NCBI GenBank assembly: GCA_964651005.1
Contig: CAZYVL010000001.1
Span: forward strand, 1 to 64,000
Direction: 5' to 3'
Length of the DNA: 64,000 nucleotides
DNA from: DATMFV01 sp964651005
GTDB lineage: Bacteria > Verrucomicrobiota > Verrucomicrobiia > Chthoniobacterales > Chthoniobacteraceae
The notes under the pieces: generated by a model
What the model saw: only the letters and a program-made list of their open reading frames with translations
Told to the model about the DNA's origin: nothing
Databases searched by the model: none
Shown: positions 43,501 through 50,432 of the stretch, one piece after another
Position numbering within the stretch: the first letter of the stretch is position 1
How the letters are laid out: each line of letters opens with the position of its first letter
Position numbers and translations under genes: made by a program

Positions 43501-43827
43501 CCCCAGCAGAATCGTTCCCCCGGCAAGCTCGAGGGATCCCGAAGCGCCTGCGGTGGTTCCGATCTGGATTCCGTTCGCCACCGCGTCCGTCCCGGCGGGG
43601 AGCTGCACCGTCGCTCCGTTGTCGATGATGGCGGTGCCGGTCACGGTCGGAATGCCCGCAGTCCAGTTGGCAGGATCGCCCCACGAGCCGGCCCCCGTTG
43701 TTTCCCACGTCGTCACCTCTGCCGGGAGGCTGGAGGTGAAAAACAGCGCGGCCAGAAAGGCGGCGGCGGGGACGGATCGACGGCGATCCGGCATTGGACA
43801 AACGCGGTGGAAACGAAAACCGGGCAT
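37579..43827 (-). CDS. Giant autotransporter (type Va) with PATR repeats
   Basis: A 2082-residue surface protein. The signal peptide (RRRSVPAAAFLAALFFTSSLPA) is followed by a passenger of roughly 1750 residues. It consists of Gly/Thr-rich beta-helix strands with many SGGT-type units and several autotransporter-associated repeats (GSGTTVLTGSNSYSGGTVLK, TGTLILSGSNSYRGTLGIEG, SGTLVLSASNSHAGTTIQTG). The C-terminal ~285 residues form the translocator barrel (RWGIWIEGNGLFAKSSSVAD onward), ending MISGGINVKF with terminal Phe. The passenger probably stays surface-exposed; no protease or binding motif is recognised. ATG 43794 is an alternative start that directly precedes the signal peptide. No Shine-Dalgarno is clear. 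Confidence 0.93.
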   Translation of the reverse strand: MPGFRFHRVCPMPDRRRSVPAAAFLAALFFTSSLPAEVTTWETTGAGSWGDPANWTAGIPTVTGTAIIDNGATVQLPAGTDAVANGIQIGTTAGASGSLELAGGTILLGGTDTPATGTPAVVSLGTVEGGSGSLTITSGSWTAFKTFVGDGGSGTMTVNGGQVAIGDLAVGELASGTGSVLITGGTVTALLSNIGQAGTGTLRMEGGEANIFGLTVGFEAGSSGSVVVTGGTMSLSLPIVPVGAFIGGNGSGSLELDGGVIHNIATLFVANGDTSTSGTITVNGGLLDRGDGGPLGVGGVIYLGGAGGAVGTMIITGGTVSQFMTILGNGAGSVGKATISGGTWLNDSALNVGAAGSGTLEINGGFVQNGNMAIGGDGVDRGTGSLVMTSGTLITVLQGIAGTGQMMIGARGTGTVEMSGGTMAADNLGIGFGDGGIGTATITGGAVAVSGSSLVGYGAGTGTLNIGGGSVNTGVTGIGTGVSQGTVNVTGGEWITSGTLSIGLSGTGTVTLISGTASADSVVLGGQLPGGDEETYPSRGTLNIGSFDGTTTGGVLLTGSVTFGGTTGKINFNQTNTVAFGADISGAGSVNQRGSGTTILTGDLTHTGGTVISQGTLQIGDGGSGGSGGSIGGDITDNGTLAFDRDTLSYGGLISGLGSVVQSGSGTTVLTGSNSYSGGTVLKGGLLTAGDNGAFGTGLITLSGGTLGGSGDTVLANHIKVTADAGFKAGGALLDSLTLEGNVDLSGSERTFTAVTPPALSSITFAGAISNDDGGGLTFRREGSGAIFFSLSGTASNTYTGVTTVEEGASLFLEKSEGATAIAGGLRIATGGMAVVKSGGQIADTARVEVEGTGILQLGSAAAANEQIGSLYGDGTVTLNGGNHVGVLTVGEGEFSGTITGGTTSGAGLVKTGTGTLILSGSNSYRGTLGIEGGIVRVGADENIGSGGITFRGGALEATGSFTTNRVVNLSTGGGTLLVADDETLTLGSQVTELLGTQTLTVGGTDHGGTLVFTGTAAHNGVTTVAGGTLALNGLFSGTSAVHVASGATLAGSGTIAGSLEILGGGVLSAGNSPGTLTVGALTLNATSASDFELGSASDLVAVTGDLTLDGILNLSDSGGFANTRYTLFTYDGELTNHYFELNTVPTGWNRAQFLVDTATAGEVHLVVDNTVTVQHWDGAATGANDADGTVGGGDGTWTDSATAANWTNANGSLNNAWEGVVGVFGGTAGTVSVADAVAASQLQFETDGYTLSDGGGSIALTGSAGEIWTKADVSARVETELTGSALLKSGSGTLVLSASNSHAGTTIQTGTLKTENAHALGSGPVQIGAGGTLATSGTLEIGSLTWDGGGTIALAPAPASGDLIAISGTLAKGNDSGAFTFALDSTGLQVNQAYTLLTFGANAGFDNTDFSAASLFGLDAVFALNGNRLTIEYAGASTGPLLQNSAPVYTPTDAKFVVSGTAQTGGLAESNTVDTLLFEEGGALEVHNTLTVTSGSFSAARGSATLTGDEVATPGNFTKGGSGVLLSSASITVGGAAAIHEGGLVVDGSFAATGGLTVSSGATLGGSGTIDGNVVNHGTVSPGNSPGTLNIVGDYAQPADGTFLLEIAGKSDHDRLVVSGAATLDGTLEVLPYGGYSLRFGQRFTFVKAAEVMGAFDTIHLPKGFRGRVLQKDESAALLVAPQSYTQLARTPNQKAVATALDHYIEAAGGDRAKVSLALDELEGSGYADAFAQISPAFYESLLSIAIEQSNAQGQRLQQRFGAVRLGGRGFSQMGIDAPVLSQPAGGKEIRAGKDIMVATPENRWGIWIEGNGLFAKSSSVADLANSRFDSGGFLLGADYRWNEALVTGLYAGTQKTSARYERGSRTEIDAARFGGYAAFDSGNGFYANAAVGGGPSSYTVRRTIDFGSVERTARSKPDGGELSALLGGGYDWKAGGFTFGPVASAQYTYARIGSFTEKGAESLNLRLDDQSLGSLRSTLGARIAYAWKLGSNLIITPEARLTWQHEFLENAHTLAATLDAGNGPAFGYRTSTPQRDTLYTGAGVNMQIGNRWSATLYYNANLANDDFRSHMISGGINVKF

Positions 43828-43861
43828 TCCCCGAAAATAGCCGAGACGGTTTCTCCTGTAT

Positions 43862-43879
43862 CCCCTCTGATTAGAGGGG
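43862..43879 (-). other. GC hairpin between the phosphatase and autotransporter genes
   Basis: CCCCTCT (43862-43868) and AGAGGGG (43873-43879) form a perfect 7-bp stem with a 4-nt loop. It lies 80 bp after the phosphatase stop and 35 bp before the autotransporter start on the minus strand. No T-run follows, so it is either an atypical terminator or a 5' leader structure of the autotransporter mRNA. Confidence 0.45.
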
Positions 43880-43959
43880 GACGGGGATTCGCGGGTGGAG
43901 CGGGGTGTACGCGGAGAAGGGGAAGAATCGAAAAGCAGGCCGGACCCAGGCTGGACTCC

Positions 43960-45714
43960 TTACCTGGCCCCCGAAGCCGCCGTGGCGTACACCCGCTCGA
44001 TCTCCACGCCCACCAGGCAAACGTCGTCCTCGAAAGCGTGGTTCACGGCGAAGTCCCGGATCTCCGAGATCGTTTTTTCGATCAGGTCTTCGGGCGGGGC
44101 GGCGAGGCGGCGACCGATGATCTCCAGGAGGCGCTCCTGGTCAAAGAGCGTTTCATCCACCCCCTCCACCTCGTAAAGCCCGTCGGTGAACAGGACGACG
44201 AGATCGTGCGGAAAGACCTCGGTGGAGCGGGTCTGGTAGCGGGCGTTTTGAAAAACCCCCAGGGCGGGGCCGGCCCGTTCCGAGGCGAGGAACTCCAGCT
44301 TGCCCGTGTCGCGGTGCAGATGCAGCGGCCTCGGGTGGCCCGCGTTGGCGTAGGAGAGCCGCCCCTCCTCCACGTCCACGACCAGGTAAAAGGCGGAGGC
44401 AAACATCGGCGTGCGCGCGCGGCGCAGGATCGAGAGCAGCGCGCGGTTAATCTCCGTGAGAAAGCGCCCCGGCTCGTTCGCCGCCGGGAGCATCTCCTCC
44501 ACCAGCGCGCGCTGGATCGCCGTGACCAACGCGGCGCGGACGCCATGCCCCATCACGTCGCAGATGAAGATCCCCGCCCGCGTATCGGAAATCGGCAGGA
44601 TGTGGAAAAAATCGCCGCCCACCGCCGTGGTCGGGATGTAGCGGCTGTAGAAGTGCAGCGCGCTCTCCGCCGGGGTGGCCTGGCGCGGAAATGTCGGATA
44701 TTGCTGCGGCAGGAAGGCCTGCTGGATTTCCCGCGCCATGTGGAGATCGTCCTCCAGCTCGGCGTTGCGCTCGCGGATCTCCTCGTTATAGCGAAAAAGC
44801 TGCTCCTCGGCGCGCTTGCGCTCGGTGATGTCGCGGCCAATCCCGATCACCCCGATGATCTCCCCTTCGCTGTCCCGCAGCGGCACCTTGGTGGTGGAGA
44901 CCCAGCGAACCTCTTCCCGCCCGGCGGCACTGGCGGCGCTGTTTGCGAGCGCCTCGGGCTGTACCTCTTCGCGGTTGAGGATCGGCAGGCCCGTGCGGAT
45001 CACCTCCCGCTCCTCCTCGCGGATGCGGGCGGCGGCGGCCTCGGGGTAGAAATCGAACGCCGTCCGGCCAATCACCTGGTCGGTGGAACTCTTCCCCAGC
45101 AAGCGGACGTGCGGCAGGTTATCGAGCAGGAAATGGCCGGAAAGGTCGGTCACGAAAACCGCGTCGGGGAGGTTGCCGATCACCCCCCGGAGCAGGTTGC
45201 GCTCCTCGGCGAGCGCGCGGTCGGCCTCGGCGCGCTTGAGAGCGTAGCGGATGGCGCGCACCAGCGTGTGATGGTCCACATGCCCTTTGACCAGGTAATC
45301 CTGCGCCCCCTCGTGGACGGTCTGGACGGCGAGCTGCTCGTCGTCGAGGCCGCTCAGCACGATCAGCGGGACATGCGGGAAACGGAGCAGAACGCTGCGG
45401 AACGATCCGACGCCGCTGCTGTCGGGCAGCGAGAGATCGAGCAGGACGAGCTGGAAACGGCCCGAGTCGAGCCGCTCCATCGCCTGCGCCAGCCGGGGGA
45501 CGGTTTCAAGTTCGAAGCGCCCCTGCGCCTCCAGGAGCAGCTCGTGGATGAGCCGGGCATCCCCCGGGTTGTCTTCCACCAGGAGCACCCGGATCGGGGG
45601 GGCTATCTCTTCGTTGGCAGGCATGGATGCGCGCGGTTTCCGGTCAACATTCCACGGATCGGATGCGGTTTCACCCTCTCTTTCGGGAACCGCTGGTCCA
45701 AAGGGTGAGGTCAC
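43960..45714 (-). CDS. REC-PAS-PP2C (RsbU-type) serine phosphatase
   Basis: A 584-residue response regulator whose output is a SpoIIE/PP2C phosphatase. A receiver domain (about 40-165, phospho-acceptor D93 in LVLLDLSLPDSSG) is followed by a PAS domain (about 178-310) and a PP2C domain (about 340-575). Metal-binding Asp residues sit in TAVGGDFFHI, FICDVMGHGVRAAL and FEDDVCLV. Such proteins dephosphorylate anti-sigma antagonists in partner-switching cascades. The GTG start at 45714 overlaps the TGA of the upstream kinase gene (GTGA), so the two are coupled. ATG 45624, just before the receiver, is an alternative. No anti-sigma factor gene is nearby. Confidence 0.92.
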   Translation of the reverse strand: MTSPFGPAVPEREGETASDPWNVDRKPRASMPANEEIAPPIRVLLVEDNPGDARLIHELLLEAQGRFELETVPRLAQAMERLDSGRFQLVLLDLSLPDSSGVGSFRSVLLRFPHVPLIVLSGLDDEQLAVQTVHEGAQDYLVKGHVDHHTLVRAIRYALKRAEADRALAEERNLLRGVIGNLPDAVFVTDLSGHFLLDNLPHVRLLGKSSTDQVIGRTAFDFYPEAAAARIREEEREVIRTGLPILNREEVQPEALANSAASAAGREEVRWVSTTKVPLRDSEGEIIGVIGIGRDITERKRAEEQLFRYNEEIRERNAELEDDLHMAREIQQAFLPQQYPTFPRQATPAESALHFYSRYIPTTAVGGDFFHILPISDTRAGIFICDVMGHGVRAALVTAIQRALVEEMLPAANEPGRFLTEINRALLSILRRARTPMFASAFYLVVDVEEGRLSYANAGHPRPLHLHRDTGKLEFLASERAGPALGVFQNARYQTRSTEVFPHDLVVLFTDGLYEVEGVDETLFDQERLLEIIGRRLAAPPEDLIEKTISEIRDFAVNHAFEDDVCLVGVEIERVYATAASGAR

Positions 45715-47966
45715 GTTTCACTGGGATCGGCGATCTCTTCGGCCAGGGTGAAATGAAACGCGGCTCCTTCTCCTTTCCGGGACTCGACCCAGATCCGGCC
45801 CCCGTGCCGCTCCACGATTTTCTTGCAGATCGCCAGGCCGATCCCCGTTCCGTCGTACTCCTGCCGCGTGTGGAGCCGCTGGAAAATGACGAAAATCCGC
45901 TCGGAATCCGCCGGATCGAGACCGATGCCGTTATCTCGCACCGTAAACTCCCACTCGCCCTCGCGCCGCGCGGCGCTGATCTCGATCTTCAGTGGCCGCT
46001 CCGCGCTGAACTTCAGCGCATTGCTCACGAGGTTCTGGAAAAGCTGGGTGAGCTGCAAGCGATCCCCCTTCACGGTCGGAAGCGCCCCGACGACGATTTC
46101 GGCCTTCTTCTCCGAGATCGAAAGCCGCAGATTCTCCAGCACCCGCGCGACGAGGCTCCCCATCTCCAGCCGCTCGAAGGGGCGGCCCCGCGTGCTGACG
46201 CGGGAGTAGAGCAGCAAGTCCTGGATGAACGCCTGCATCCGCTGCGCCCCATCGACGGCAAACGCGATGAACTCCTTCGCAGGCTCGTCGAGCTTGTCCC
46301 CGTAGCGGCGGGCGAGGAGCTGCGTGTAGCTGGCCACCATCCGGAGCGGTTCCTGGAGGTCGTGCGACGCCACGTAGGCGAAACGCTCCAGCTCCTCGTT
46401 GGAACGCCGCAGCTCGGAGGCAGCCCGCTCCAGCGCGGCGTGCGCCTCGGCCCGTTCCGTGATGTCGGTGCGCAGCGAGACGGTCCCGCCGTCGCGCATC
46501 CGGTGGTTGCTCACACTCAGCCAGCGCCCGTTGACCTTTTGCTCCAGGATCGTGCCATCCGCCTTGCGCATCCCGGCGAGCCGCATCTGGATCCACGCCT
46601 CCCAGTCGCTCACCCCCTCCACGACGCCGCCCGTGCGGACGAACTCGCGCAGAATGTCCTCGAAGCGGATGCCGGGCCGGATCGCCTCCGCGCAGTTCAG
46701 GAACATCTGGCGGTAGGTTTTATTGGCTACCACGAGGCGCTCGTCCGGCCCGAAGAGGGCAAACCCGGCGTCGAGGTTCTCGATGGCGTCCACGAGCCGC
46801 TCCCGGGCGAGCTTGAGCTGCGCGGCGCGCCGCTCCACGCGCGTCTCCAGTTCGTCGTGCGCCTCCTGTAGCTCCCGCTGCACCTTGTTCAAGTCGTCGA
46901 TCCGGTGCTCCAGCGCGTCGGCCATCTGGTTGAACGCGCCGCCGATCTCGCCGAACTCGCCCGTCTGCGGGGGGAGCTTGCTGCGGGTCTTGAGGTTGCC
47001 ACGGCTGACGGCCCGCGCCACGGCGACGAGATGCCGGGCGGGCCGCACGATAAAGAGGCTCCCGAGCACCCACGCCGTCGCAAGCGCCGCCGCGGCAATG
47101 GCGCTGACTGTCAAAAGCTGCCGCATCAACGCCGCCCGGTACGGCGCGTAGGCAGGCTGCTGGTCGATGCCGATGGCGACGTAGAGATCGTCGGTCCCCT
47201 CCGTCGTCAGCCGTTCCACCACGTAGAGGCGCTCCACCCCGTTTTGCGTCACCGAGAGCGTCCCTTCGCTGCTCCCGGGGGGGATCGAGGGGAGCAGCCT
47301 CGGCAGTCCGCTCTCCTTGTTCGCGGCGGAATCAGCCGGGTAGCGCAGAAGAAGATGCCGTTGCCGCGTGAAGACATACATGACCGCCCCATCGGGAAGG
47401 GTGACTTTTGCGTTCGCCTCGCTGGCGGCCTGGAGGTCGATCGCCACGAAGACGGCTCCGAGGAACCGGCGGCCATCGTCAAGCACCGGATAAGCCAGAA
47501 TGTAAGTCGGCTTCAGGGCGAGTTCGCTTCCCTCGTCGTAGCTGCCCGACGCGCCCGCCTTCCCCGTGGCGACCTCCTGGAAAAACGGTTGCCTGCCGAC
47601 GTGGACCGGCTTGGGGAGAATCACCCCGCTGCAAAACACGTTTCCCCCGGCGTCGATCCCCCCGATGTTGGCATAGAGGGGGTTGGTCATCAGGAGCCGC
47701 CGGAGGAACTCCCTGCAACCGGGCGTTTCCACCTGCGTGCGGAGGCTGTCCACCTGCGCCAGCGTCATCAGCAACTGCTGCGCGGACTTGAAAACCATCT
47801 GCTGGTTGCTGGCGACGAGCCGGGCCAGCCGCACCGCCTCCGCCGCCACCTCCGCATCCGCGCGGCGGGTTGCCTCCCGGGTGGCGGTGATCTCCAGAGC
47901 CAGCACAGGCAGGAAGGCGAGCAAAATCAGCCCCATCAGTTTTGCCCGGAGACTCCAGAGTTTCAT
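45711..47966 (-). CDS. Membrane sensor histidine kinase (Cache-HAMP-PAS-HisKA)
   Basis: A 751-residue kinase. Two membrane helices (about 10-27 and 286-307) enclose a periplasmic Cache-like sensor of some 260 residues (GRQPFFQEVATGKAGASGSY, TYILAYPVLDDGRRFLGAVF). A HAMP domain (about 305-362), a PAS domain (about 392-507), a HisKA domain with H535 in FAYVASHDLQEPLRM (phytochrome-like type) and an HATPase (about 640-748) follow. ATG 47966 has GAAGG 8 nt upstream and is preferred over GTG 47975. It most likely phosphorylates the receiver of the phosphatase encoded in the overlapping downstream gene. The ligand, probably a small molecule sensed in the periplasm, is unknown. Confidence 0.94.
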   Translation of the reverse strand: MKLWSLRAKLMGLILLAFLPVLALEITATREATRRADAEVAAEAVRLARLVASNQQMVFKSAQQLLMTLAQVDSLRTQVETPGCREFLRRLLMTNPLYANIGGIDAGGNVFCSGVILPKPVHVGRQPFFQEVATGKAGASGSYDEGSELALKPTYILAYPVLDDGRRFLGAVFVAIDLQAASEANAKVTLPDGAVMYVFTRQRHLLLRYPADSAANKESGLPRLLPSIPPGSSEGTLSVTQNGVERLYVVERLTTEGTDDLYVAIGIDQQPAYAPYRAALMRQLLTVSAIAAAALATAWVLGSLFIVRPARHLVAVARAVSRGNLKTRSKLPPQTGEFGEIGGAFNQMADALEHRIDDLNKVQRELQEAHDELETRVERRAAQLKLARERLVDAIENLDAGFALFGPDERLVVANKTYRQMFLNCAEAIRPGIRFEDILREFVRTGGVVEGVSDWEAWIQMRLAGMRKADGTILEQKVNGRWLSVSNHRMRDGGTVSLRTDITERAEAHAALERAASELRRSNEELERFAYVASHDLQEPLRMVASYTQLLARRYGDKLDEPAKEFIAFAVDGAQRMQAFIQDLLLYSRVSTRGRPFERLEMGSLVARVLENLRLSISEKKAEIVVGALPTVKGDRLQLTQLFQNLVSNALKFSAERPLKIEISAARREGEWEFTVRDNGIGLDPADSERIFVIFQRLHTRQEYDGTGIGLAICKKIVERHGGRIWVESRKGEGAAFHFTLAEEIADPSET

Positions 47967-48048
47967 GCGGCGCACCTTCGGCCCCGGAAACCGCGCGGAC
48001 GCCGAAAACCATCCGGCGCAAAGGGCTAATCTAGACTAGGCCACAATG

Positions 48049-48064
48049 CCCCCGCGCCCGGGGG
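48049..48064 (-). terminator. Candidate GC-rich terminator hairpin after dxs
   Basis: CCCCCG (48049-48054) and CGGGGG (48059-48064) form a perfect 6-bp stem with loop CGCC, in the 189-bp gap between dxs and the kinase gene. It lacks a T-run, so its terminator role is uncertain. Confidence 0.35.
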
Positions 48065-48155
48065 TACAGAATCGATTCGTCCGAACGCGGGCCGGTGCGC
48101 GTTTTCCTCCGTCCGGGAGGAGAGCGTGGGGAGACCGCCGGGCGACTGTGGCGAA

Positions 48156-50081
48156 TCAGGCGAGCGGCAGGGGAGTCACCGGCACGGCGGTTCCCTCCGT
48201 CTCCAGGTGCGCGAGCACTTTTTCGACGAGGGCTTCGGCGGTCAAGCCGTGCTTCTTGCGGAGCACGGAGACGGACCCGTGTTCGATGAACGCGTCGGGC
48301 CAGCCGATGCGGACGACCGGCACGGAGCAACCCGCGTCGCTGAGGTGCTCGATGACGCCGCAGCCGAAGCCGTTGTGCAAGACATGGTCCTCCACGGTGC
48401 AGAGCACCTCGACCTCCCTCGCAAAGGCTTCGAGCAGCTTGCCGTCGAGCGGTTTGATCCAGCGCGGGTTGATGACCGCCGTGGAAATCCCCTGCTCCTC
48501 AAGCTGGCGGGCGGCCTCCAGGGCCAGCTCCAGCATGTTGCCCAGCCCGAAGATCGCCACCCGGGCGCGCTTGCCCCCGCCCCGCGTGATGACCTCGGCC
48601 TTGCCGATTTCCAGCAGCTCCGGCTTCTCCTTCGGCGTCGCCCCCGTCCCTGCGCCGCGCGGGTAGCGGATGGCGGTCGGGCCGTTGTGGTGGAGCATGG
48701 TCCAGAGCATGTCCACGAACTCCTCCTCGTCCTTGGGCTGCATGTGCACGATCCCGGGGACGGGCCGCAGATAGCCGATGTCGAAAAGCCCGTGATGGGT
48801 GGGGCCGTCGTCTCCGCTTAGCCCGGCGCGGTCCATGCAGAGCGAGACGTTGAGATCCTGGAGCGCGATGTCATGGATAATCATGTCGTAGGCGCGCTGC
48901 ATGAACGTCGAATAAATCGCCAGAAACGGCTTGAAACCCTGGGTGGCGAGGCCGCAGGCGAAAAGGGCGGCGTGCTCCTCGGCGATGCCGACATCGTAGT
49001 ATTTCCGGGGGTGCCGCGCGGCGAAGTGAACCAGCCCGGTGCCGGTCGGCATCGCCCCCGTGATGGCGCAGACGGTTTCATCCCCGTCGGCGAACCGCGC
49101 GAGCGTTTTGCCGAAAACTTCCGAGTACGTCGGGGTGCCGGAGGCGACGGTTTCGCCCGTGTCGTGGTTAAAGCGGCCCAGCCCGTGGAACTTGTCGGGC
49201 TGCTTCATGGCGGGGGAATACCCCTTCCCCTTTTTCGTCAGGATGTGCAGGAGCACCGGCTCGTTCTGCGTCTTGAGGAATTCGAACGTGCGGATGAGCA
49301 GCGGGAGGTCGTGGCCGTCGATAGGGCCGTAGTAGCGCAGGCCAAGCTCTTCGAAGATGACGCTCGGGAGCACGAGGTTCTTGATGCTCTCCTCCATCTT
49401 CTTGCCGAGATTGCGCGCGATCCTGCCGCCGACGCGCTCGACGAATTGCGCGGCAGTCTCGTGGATGTGGGCGAAGGTGGGGCTGGTGGCGATCCGGTTG
49501 AAGTAGTTGGCGATCGCGCCGACGTTCCGGGCGATGCTCCACTCGTTATCGTTGAGGACGACGATGAAGCGCCGGGTGGCTTCGGCGACGTTATTGAGCG
49601 CCTCATAGCTTACCCCGCAGGTGAACGCGGCATCCCCGGCGACGCAGACGATATTTTCGTTCGAGCCGCGCCGGTCGCGGCCAACGGCCATGCCGAGCGC
49701 GGCGGAGAGCGCCGTCCCGGCGTGGCCCGCGCCGTAGGCGTCGTGTCGGCTCTCGGTACGGAGCAAAAATCCGTTGAGCCCCTCGTATTGCCGGATCGTG
49801 TCGAGGCGCTCGCGCCGCCCGGTGAGCATTTTGTGGACGTAGCCCTGGTGGCTGACGTCGAAGACGAACTTGTCCTCCGGGGTCTGGAAGACGCGGTGCA
49901 GCGCGAGCGTCAGCTCCACGACGCCGAGGTTCGGCGCGAGATGGCCGCCGACCGATTTCGGGTTCTCCTCGGAGAGTGACGCGATCAAGGCTTCCCGAAT
50001 CTCCTCGGCGAGCTGCGGGAGCACGCTTTCCGGGAGCTTCTTGAGATCGGCGGGGCTGTTAATCGTATCGAGGTAGCGCAT
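48156..50081 (-). CDS. dxs: 1-deoxy-D-xylulose-5-phosphate synthase
   Basis: A 641-residue thiamine-diphosphate enzyme that condenses pyruvate and glyceraldehyde 3-phosphate, the first step of the MEP isoprenoid pathway. The N-terminal region has GGHLAPNLGVVELTLALHRV and FDVSHQGYVHKMLTGRR. The ThDP/Mg site is GDAAFTCGVSYEALNN (about 148-163), where Gly-Asp-Gly of most DXS enzymes reads Gly-Asp-Ala. The transketolase half has IAEEHAALFACGLATQGFKP with the catalytic Glu, and CMDRAGLSGDDGPTHHGLFD. It follows xseB by 18 nt, a pairing seen in many bacteria. Length is normal. Confidence 0.96.
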   Translation of the reverse strand: MRYLDTINSPADLKKLPESVLPQLAEEIREALIASLSEENPKSVGGHLAPNLGVVELTLALHRVFQTPEDKFVFDVSHQGYVHKMLTGRRERLDTIRQYEGLNGFLLRTESRHDAYGAGHAGTALSAALGMAVGRDRRGSNENIVCVAGDAAFTCGVSYEALNNVAEATRRFIVVLNDNEWSIARNVGAIANYFNRIATSPTFAHIHETAAQFVERVGGRIARNLGKKMEESIKNLVLPSVIFEELGLRYYGPIDGHDLPLLIRTFEFLKTQNEPVLLHILTKKGKGYSPAMKQPDKFHGLGRFNHDTGETVASGTPTYSEVFGKTLARFADGDETVCAITGAMPTGTGLVHFAARHPRKYYDVGIAEEHAALFACGLATQGFKPFLAIYSTFMQRAYDMIIHDIALQDLNVSLCMDRAGLSGDDGPTHHGLFDIGYLRPVPGIVHMQPKDEEEFVDMLWTMLHHNGPTAIRYPRGAGTGATPKEKPELLEIGKAEVITRGGGKRARVAIFGLGNMLELALEAARQLEEQGISTAVINPRWIKPLDGKLLEAFAREVEVLCTVEDHVLHNGFGCGVIEHLSDAGCSVPVVRIGWPDAFIEHGSVSVLRKKHGLTAEALVEKVLAHLETEGTAVPVTPLPLA

Positions 50082-50099
50082 GAAAACAGAGTCGGCGGT

Positions 50100-50432
50100 T
50101 CAGAACAGCCGGACATCATCCGGCGGCGAGAGCTTCGATGCGGGCCGGGAGGATTTCGCGGCCGGGGCGGGGGCGGGCGGGTTCGTCTCCGCGGCGGGGT
50201 CGAATTCCTCCACCCGCAGCTTGCCCGAGGCGTTCCGGGCGATGATTTCGATCCTCTTTTCGGCGGCGGCGAGCTTTTCCGAACAGAGCTTCACGAGTTG
50301 CGTGCCCTCTTCATAACGCTCCAGCATCGCTTCGAGCGGGAGCCGCCCGGATTCCATCTGCTCGACGATCCCCTCCAGGCGTTCCATCGCCTCCTCGAAG
50401 GTGGCTTCGGTGGCGGCGGTCGGTTTCGTCAT
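50100..50432 (-). CDS. xseB: Exodeoxyribonuclease VII small subunit
   Basis: A 110-residue protein whose first ~75 residues match XseB: TFEEAMERLEGIVEQMESGR, LPLEAMLERYEEGTQLVKLC, SEKLAAAEKRIEII. It binds XseA to make the single-strand-specific nuclease. A disordered Pro/Ala/Lys tail of about 35 residues follows, longer than usual. The start is fixed by ATGA: the ATG (50432-50430) overlaps the TGA of the membrane protein gene upstream. dxs follows after 18 nt. xseA is not adjacent. Confidence 0.93.
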   Translation of the reverse strand: MTKPTAATEATFEEAMERLEGIVEQMESGRLPLEAMLERYEEGTQLVKLCSEKLAAAEKRIEIIARNASGKLRVEEFDPAAETNPPAPAPAAKSSRPASKLSPPDDVRLF

